Notes under the pieces: model-generated
What the model was told of the DNA's origin: nothing
Database searches by the model: none
The model's input: the letters and a program-made list of their open reading frames with translations, nothing else
Part shown: positions 57,301 to 64,000 of the stretch, in pieces
Layout of the letters: each line of letters opens with the position of its first letter
Numbering within the stretch: the first letter of the stretch is position 1
Program-made: the position numbers and the translations under genes
DNA from: Phanerochaete sordida
Lineage: Eukaryota; Basidiomycota; Agaricomycetes; Polyporales; Phanerochaetaceae
Length of the DNA: 64,000 bases
Direction of reading: 5' to 3'
Assembly: GCA_019973155.2 (NCBI GenBank)
Contig: BPQB01000038.1
Location: forward strand, 241,867 to 305,866

Positions 57301-60300
57301 TACCCGACTAAGTATGTGAACGCAGCTACGTCGACGAAGCGCAAGACAATCTCCTCATCGATGCCATGAGTAAGTCCATTCGTATGCTAGCTGTGATGAG
57401 CTGACCCCCTACATTACGAACTAGTCGTGCGGGCCCTTTGCAAGAATGCGAACGGTCTTCTGTGGGCCGGCGATACTGCGCAGACGATATTTGCGGGCAG
57501 CAGCTTTACATTCAATACTTTGAAAGCTTTCTTGTACCGACAAGAGGTAAGCGTCCTTCGAAATTCTTACTTTACCTATGCTTATTCGAAGCATCAGGAA
57601 AAGGAGCCAATCGGATTTCGAGCAAAGCAGAGGCCTGCATTCTTCACACTGACAACTAATTTCAGGTCGCGAGGCGGGATAGTCGAGTGCGGTCAAACTG
57701 TTCTCGACCTCATATCGGAATTCTGGCCTGGTTCAGTCGACCAAATTCCCAAGGAGGCGATCTCTTCCGGCTCTCGCCCATATTTCTTCCATAATGCGAA
57801 GGGCGCAGACTTAGATCTGAGGAGGCTCTTGTCAGAATCGAAGTACGTGTCGTTCGGATAAAGCACAATCGAACGCTGACTCGGACGTGCCAGCAACCTG
57901 CTCGAATTCGGTGCCGAGCAAGGTGAATCAAGCTTGGCCATCTCCGCATGGGCGACATAGCGCTGACGACACCCTAGCCATCATCGTGAGAAACGGGGTT
58001 ATCCGCGATTTTTTGCGTCAGCATTTGGGGGATTCCATGATCGTCCTGTGCGTCCGTTAGTGCTTGCCATCAGGATGATCATGCTCACAGACCTGCCACA
58101 GTACACTCTACGACAGCAAAGGCTTGGAGTTCAACGATGTGATTCTTCGAACGTCCCTGCCACTGTTAGTCATAACTGATCAAGTTGCTCCCTTCAGGTT
58201 CTACTCTTCAACTTCTTCTCGGACTCTTGGTATTCACAGTCAGATTGGGAAGTACTCTTGGGAGCGGGGAATGCGGACCATCATATAGGCATATCTATCG
58301 AGGTATGTACACGCAAAGTGTCACAGCTATCATCGCTAATCGTACAAGCTCAAATTTCTCTACGTCGCGACCACTCGAGCGAAAAAGCGCTTGTGGATCA
58401 TTGATGATTCTGAGAAGGCGACTTCTCTTCAGGTACAGTCGCCGTTTGTTTCGAACACTTCTGTCACTGATTCTCCGTAGCGTATTTGGGCTAGCAGAGA
58501 TCAGATCGTCACCGAAACCAACCGGCTCGATCTGTCGCAGTTCGCGGTGGCCTCAAATGCAAACGAGTGGGAGCGCCGCGCGCGCGAATTTTTCCAAGAC
58601 GCGCGGTACAGACTTGCCGCTCAAGCATTCCGTATGGCGAAGCTCGAGCACGACGCGAACATGGCCAACGCCTTTGATCTCAGAATCCAAGTCGAGACTC
58701 TGAGCCCTACCAGTCCTCTTCACGTCCATACTCTCCGCGAGGCTGCGGAAGCCTTCCTGACGATCGCATCCGCAGAGCAATGCAAGAGGTCCCAACGCGA
58801 GCACTATATTGTCAGTGCCGAATTCTTTGTGCGCATTCCTGATAGCGCGAAGGCTGCGACTGCCTTCGTCCACGCTGGGGAGTATCGTCGGGGGCTCCTC
58901 CTTTTCCGATCAGCCGGCATGTTCGACGAAGCCATCGCGATCGTGAATGCGCACCCTGAGCACATCGAAAGCGCCCTGTCGGATGGAGTTGTTCAAGCTG
59001 CCAAGTTGCAATTTTGTCGTACGGGACAGGCCAGGTGCGAGCTCTGCCATCACCTCGGGCAAGACGTATTAACTTTGAGATAGCAAAGCTGTAGCTCTGT
59101 TCGGCGACGTCGAAGACGCTGTGCAGTTTACCGAATTGCATGGTCTGCGCGGGGCACAGATGAAGCTTCTCTCGCTATCATCACGCCACGACGAGGCCGC
59201 GCTTCTGGCTCTGAAGGCAAACCAGCCCACGGAGTGGCTCAAAATCCACGCCCAACATCTTGCGTCATGCGACCAGCAAGGAACGCGTTACACCCCTGCG
59301 CTGATTGAGGCTCTTACGCGACAAGCAGCGACGCTAGTATTCAAGTCTTCTCAACAGTCATTGGATAAGTCGCAAGATCTCCTGCAAATTGTCAAGATAT
59401 GGAACGACTCGATCGGTGTCAGTGAAACAGTCGAAGTGCGCGAGGAGGTGCGTTCTTAATTGGATGAACCAACGCGGAGGGAAACTACTGCTGACTGCGC
59501 GAGTCAGGTTCTCATGCTACGAGCAGTGCTGAGCTCCGACGCCGAGTCACTCCAGCATCATCGGCCACCCACTATCCTCGCCAACCCCGTTTCATCCTTT
59601 CTCAGTCTTTTCCATGCCCTTCATCTTCGTACACAACCCCCAGGAAAGTCGAGCCTTGGCGAAATTTGCGATTGGCTTAGGTCTATCCTGGACTGCTTGC
59701 GAGCCCTAAGGACCCTCCTTCGGATCCACCACCTACCAGAGGAGCGGAGCGTACAGCGATTATTTGGCTTCCGTCCAATCTCCTCTCAGCGGTATCGCTT
59801 GCGCCGTGATGGCCTCGGCGCGCAGGTGGTCTCAGAGAAGCAACCACGCTTGCTCAAGACTAGCGATGTCTTTTACACGATGTCCAGGACTTCGCTTGGT
59901 TTCATTCTTCGCAGCTTCTTGGAAGACATCTTGCGGGAGCAGGTAGCAGATGTCCTGCGACGCTATCCTGACATGAACACTTTCTGCACCCACGAAAAGC
60001 GAGACGCCGGATCGACGAAACTTCGCGCCGTCTGTCTCGTCGTGCTCATCCAGGATAGTCTTCGTGGCATCGAACCTGACGATGACCATTCTGATAGGAA
60101 GAGGTGCGCCTACCTATACCACAGAGGTGCTACCGGGACTCAGGGATTAAATGTTCTCAGATTGTTACTCAAATCTATCTACGGGCCCTTCGTCGGCAAT
60201 GATCTCAAGCTGACTTCGACGATATCGACAGCTTTGCGCCGAGTTCCGGAAGGTAGTCGTTTCGTCCACGTCACGAGTATCTGGATACGCGAAGCGCTAC

Positions 60301-62268
60301 AGGATAACGCCAGGATTCCCGCCGAGGATCGTCCAACCCTCTTCCTTCAGCTGGCGCTCCTCGCCAACGTCGTTCGGGGGAGCGAAGCGGCGCTCGATCT
60401 TGGTTACGGGCGACGCCTCGCTACCTCTGCTCCGCGAGCTTGGCTTCTGATACATCCGCCGAAAGCCCCTATCCGACACCAAAGGGCTCATTTCCACTTG
60501 AACGATCTCTTGGACGCAGTGGAAGGAGTACGACCCCATGCTTTACATAGCGGCGCCCTTTTCTTGACGTGAGATATCTTTGGATTATAAGGCGTCGGTT
60601 TTTGACTAAATTTACGTCGCTGCAGGCACCTGGTTCGAACGAGATTTCCTGTCGATGCTCACACATTGTGCGACTTCATCGACTATGTGACCGCCGCTTT
60701 TTCTATGGCTGTCCCCGGGACAACTACCCAAAGCACTGTGCTATCTCTGCGATGCTCGTTACTCATGGTCGAGAACGTACGCCATATGCTGGAACAAGAC
60801 ACAGAAGCTATCAAGGTTTGGCTCAAGCTCCTGCAGGCCATTCTCAGGGAAGCTATGGAACTGAAGTCTGATGGTGATGGTCGATTATTTCCCCAAGAAC
60901 GCGGTTCACAGCTTAACAAGGACGTACAGGGTTTTTACTCCTAGAAGGCACGCCGCTGCGGGCTCCTGGACACTATGATATTATTACTCGGATGTACGTC
61001 CAAACCCTGCTCTCAGACACTCCTGGACTGATCGATAATCCGTGTCAGATGTCAGAGTCTGGGTCTACGTGAGTCATAGCGAGTGTAGAATCTTGGACCT
61101 CTGATAGATGGTCGGTGTCAGTCGCCTACAACCTCAACGACGCCGCGCTGCGAGAACAGGTTCTAGCGATAGTGGGGTCGTTACCGGCACTGGATCCCAG
61201 AGTCACTCATAGCTTGTATAACCGGTGAGAATACCCGATCCTTTACGTCCTTCACGTGTTCATTATGTGTATGCGTCGCCCAGTTTCGCGCAAGTCCGCA
61301 CGTGGGTCCAACTGTCCGCCATCGTCACCTCCCAAGCACTTCCTACCGTCAGGATGTGGAAAAGGGCGGACGACCTTGGGGTATCCAAGTACTCGCTCAC
61401 CTACAAGACTCTCAAGAAGGAGCCGTCGGCCGACAAAATTTCAGATACGAAGCCTGCAAGGTCCACGTCCTCCAGAAAATCTGCGGGGCTCGAAACGCGT
61501 ATTGTCGACCAGCTAACCGTTGAGACCCCTCAGGCCGTGGACCTAGAGTTCAAACGCTTATGCGTCGCACTCGACGGTGTCACTGCGGCTCCGGCGAAGC
61601 GTGCCATCTCTGAGACCGCGATGGCTGCGAACGCACTCGAGGGACGATTGAACGATGCATTATCCGGTCCCGGCCTCCCCGACTCTCATCTCTTACAAGC
61701 TCTCTATCGGATCCAAGCCTTCGTTCGCCATGCTATGCGCCGCCGCCGCAAATTACCTGCATCCGCCGCTGCGCCTCTTCTCTCGTCCAACATCACCGCC
61801 TGCTTCCAACGTTGCCTGGCGTTGTCCTTCTCCACGACCGAGCGTCATCAGTTCCTCGGACCACTCCCGCACGTTCTGACATGCCTGGATCTTCTCCAGA
61901 TGCACTTCGAGTTCGAGAAGGACATCCTGAGCAAGAAGCTCATGAAGGTCGCACACACAGAGCTGGAAGAGGCGGGCCTCCAGGTCTTGCGCGCTCAGTG
62001 AGTCATACGAATAGCCTTCAGACATGCTGTTCTGACACCCGATATCAGCACTCCCCTCACGAAGACACTCGAGCTACAAAAGTGCCTTCAGCCGCTATCA
62101 GAGCTGTACCTACGCGATGGTTGGCTCCTGGCGTTCCGGTCGTATGTCGCGGAGGTAGGCGGACTTCTGCGCGAAGTGAAGCTCGATGGGGCGGAGCTTG
62201 GGGACCTCATGGCGCAATGGGACATCGTACAGACGTCTGTGCTTAATATCCACAGAACTCGAAAGTAG
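54398..62268 (+). CDS. TRANK1-like UvrD/Rep-family (SF1) helicase, giant multi-exon gene
   Basis: Over 20 exons across 7.9 kb, about 2000 residues. After splicing, all SF1 motifs are intact. Motif I is HGRSGTGKTT (an intron at about 56264-56325 divides GTG from KTT). Motif II is FVYVDEAQDN (57248 plus 57327). Motif III is WAGDTAQTIF (57465), and TTNFRSRGGI is motif IV. TLYDSKGLEFND (58107-58140) is motif V, and YVATTRAKKRLWI (58359) is motif VI. A long N-terminal extension precedes the core. After it comes a helical, TPR-like region (ERRAREFFQDARYRLAAQAF, AATAFVHAGEYRRGLLLF), then a large helical C-terminus ending VLNIHRTRK. Fungal homologues resemble human TRANK1; their role is unknown. A 10-base micro-exon near 55560 is one reading of a phase break. 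Frame breaks inside it are introns. Confidence 0.82.
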
Positions 62269-62930
62269 TGATAGTATCCGGAACACCGCGACGGGCCGCG
62301 TTTCTTCGATCACACTGTACTGCTTGTTACGCACTCTTTACCTTCGACGAAGGTCGTTGTAGGTGGTATTACTGGCGATTGAGAGACAGTCTTTGCCACC
62401 AACCATGCATGCGAAGCAAACTGGGTGTATTGACACAACAATGAGAGAACGATGAATGACACCAGTATGGCAGAGGTGGACTGGGGATAGCAGCTACAGC
62501 GTTACAAAAAGGAGAGTGTAAGTCCCTGCATCTGGAAAAACCTCCCCAGCTAAATAGCCCTTCTTGAGTTCTAACGAAGACTAATTAGTAGAATTAGTGA
62601 ATTAGGACAACTAGTGCTAATTAACAAGGTTGCCAACGGACGTCCAGCTAATTAAGACTAGTTTAGGGCTAATATGGGGCTAATTGAGTCCTCTGTACGT
62701 CTCGCAGCTGCTCGGCTGTTACTCTCCCTCTATGAATGTCATAGTGCGTTCAATTCTAGCAAGACTACGAGAATCTGTATTATTCATGCATCGTTGTACT
62801 ACAACACATGTGAGCGACAAGGTACACCGTTCCTGACAAGGACATATCACAGACGCTCAAGAGTCACTGACCTGTCAGATTCGACGGGAGGTCAGCGAAG
62901 ATAACCGGCAGGAAATATCGTACTCACCTG
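62269..62930. other. Gene-free stretch with a CTAAT/ATTAG-rich patch
   Basis: After the helicase stop. From 62577 to 62695 the sequence is unusually AT-rich, with five CTAAT and three ATTAG copies, several as the palindrome CTAATTA(G). No gene is seen. The same pentamers recur near the window end (63848-63887). Confidence 0.5.
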
Positions 62931-62935
62931 AAGTC

Positions 62936-63404
62936 TTGAGAAGGCCGGAAGAAGGCTTAACGAAGCCGGAAGTTATGTTGTCAGTGCTTCAAGCTCATGC
63001 GGAGATCAACGCAGATACTCACGCGGTGGTGTCGTGCTTGGTCATCGACGTACTGTGGTGGCCAGGAAAGCGACGTCAGCCCGCTGCGAGGCTCGAGGTC
63101 AAAGATGTGACGTACCCGCAGGGGTCTTGCTCTGAGTCGTCGAGCGGGGCGGCTCCGGGCTTTGCAGTAGCGTCGCTCAGCGTTTGGAGCGTGCCAGGTG
63201 CACGCCCGAGCCTACCTGGAACCCTCCGCTGTAAGCCATAGCCTGAGAAATCGCATTGTATGCGCACCTTGAGCACGTTGAGATATTCAGGGGTGAGCAC
63301 GGATGTGAACGCGTCCTCGCCAGGAGCGCCGCCGCGGATTGGCAAGCTTGACCACTAGTGCCTTCGTGGCACAGCATTAGTGCGGCGTCTCGAAGCGAGA
63401 ACAT
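62936..63404 (-). CDS. Possible small spliced gene of unknown function
   Basis: Weak call. On the minus strand a frame reads APGEDAFTSVLTPEYLNVLK, and a row of usable GT and AG signals would join it to short downstream pieces (PGAAPLDDSEQDPCG, then TSMTKHDTTA). A TATA element lies about 115 bases upstream of an ATG at 63404, and a GTAAGA...CTAAT...CACTAG intron could start nearby. I recognise no family, and cannot settle the start or the last exon. It may be a degenerate gene or part of the mobile-looking edge at 63.8-64 kb. Confidence 0.25.
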
Positions 63405-63517
63405 CTTACCTTACATGCACACAAGGCGGAGTTAGCTATGCGGTTGATAATCGCACGGTGTCTGGAAAGTGGAGGGAGGGCAAGGGGGACGCAGAAGTCG
63501 GCCCACCACTGCTCCCC

Positions 63518-63528
63518 CTTTATAGCAT
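63518..63528 (-). promoter_or_regulatory. TATA box of the putative small gene
   Basis: On the minus strand the sequence is CTATAAAGGGGG, a strong fungal TATA element. It fits a start site about 30-40 bases downstream and an ATG at 63404, but depends on that gene being real. Confidence 0.35.
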
Positions 63529-63847
63529 GGGCTTACGCAAGCCAGTTCGCTTGCCGATGCGCGAAATCAGTATACCCGAGGTCGACGCCTGCAGCGAGCT
63601 CGCCGGAAACTGGCAGTGGGCTACAGTTCTGGAAGAACATGAGCGATGACGTCATAAGACGAGAGTCAGCGCGAACAAGGAAAGACTGCAAAGTCACCTC
63701 GATGTCCGTGACTGGTAACACTACCGCTACGACGTGCTTACCTATTGGTCAAGCAGATCATCCTACCGCAGGCAATGGGGTTCGCATAGGAGGAGCTTCA
63801 GCTAGAGCAAGAACATGAAGCACCAAATAGCTACGTTAGTCAAGCAT

Positions 63848-63980
63848 TAGCTGATGATTAGCTCGGGTTAATAGGATGATTCTAATGAGAAACCCCCCGT
63901 GAGAGAAAGAAACCCCTCAATTCCCTTACCGGGAGGGGTTTCTCGCGAAACCCCAGCATCTCCTCTGCTGTGGGGTTTCT
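63848..63980. repeat. Nested GAAACCCC/GGGGTTTC hairpins at the window edge
   Basis: AGAAACCCCTC (63908-63918) pairs perfectly with GAGGGGTTTCT (63933-63943). GGGGTTTC then TCGC then GAAACCCC (63935-63954) forms an 8-base stem with a 4-base loop. GAAACCCCA (63947-63955) pairs with TGGGGTTTC (63971-63979). A fifth copy, GAAACCCC, starts near 63888. Such foldback arrays occur at transposon and MITE ends; the element, if any, continues outside the window. Confidence 0.7.
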
Positions 63981-64000
63981 GCAACTTTGGCAGGACCTCG

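Noticed and set aside
55260..58200. The helicase gene as a pseudogene with many stop codons
   Set aside because: Every break I followed falls in a 45-80 base segment with GT and AG borders, and splicing restores all SF1 motifs.
1..64000. CRISPR arrays, riboswitches, bacterial-type operators or origins
   Set aside because: The DNA is eukaryotic nuclear; no spaced direct repeats or known riboswitch cores were seen.

Overview
The window is nuclear DNA of a filamentous basidiomycete, most likely an Agaricomycete. The genes are dense and split by many 45-70 base introns with GT-AG borders (one GC-AG). The inventory is fungal: calpain-type Rim13/PalB, Dot1, a NACHT NTPase, a CYP63-like P450, pepsin-type protease and an Upa2-like endosomal mRNA scaffold. 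A Polyporales-like white-rot lineage is my inference from the P450 and protease style only.

Layout. 1-7400 is extremely GC-rich and holds no recognisable gene, but it has recurrent CCAAT/ATTGG boxes. A FYVE zinc-finger gene follows (7680-8872, +), then a second GC-rich gap to 11.4 kb. From 11.4 to 25.6 kb there is a minus-strand run: a Mei4-like meiotic gene, SMN, Rim13/PalB calpain, P450, eIF5 and DEAD-box helicase Dbp3. DOT1 (+) shares a divergent promoter with DBP3. Next comes a 1906-codon Upa2-like gene (+), an oxysterol-binding protein (-), a Dnmt2-type methyltransferase (-) and a divergently transcribed PHD-finger gene (+).

43.3-54.4 kb is the accessory segment. It has a decayed enoyl-CoA isomerase pseudogene, two inverted tRNA-derived SINE-like repeats, a NACHT NTPase (-), a secreted aspartic protease (-) and the intact peroxisomal enoyl-CoA isomerase paralogue (+). 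A very large TRANK1-like UvrD/Rep-family helicase (54398-62268, +) fills most of the rest. The right edge has a CTAAT/ATTAG-rich patch and nested GAAACCCC/GGGGTTTC hairpins that look like the edge of a mobile element.

The genes are individually regulated eukaryotic units and form no operon or metabolite cluster. The most notable items are the Upa2-like scaffold (PAM2 motif and C-terminal GWW), the Mei4-like gene, the SINE-like pair, the isomerase gene/pseudogene pair, and a full set of helicase motifs in the TRANK1-like gene once its introns are removed. Exon borders were read by eye from splice signals and frame; without transcripts, some are provisional.
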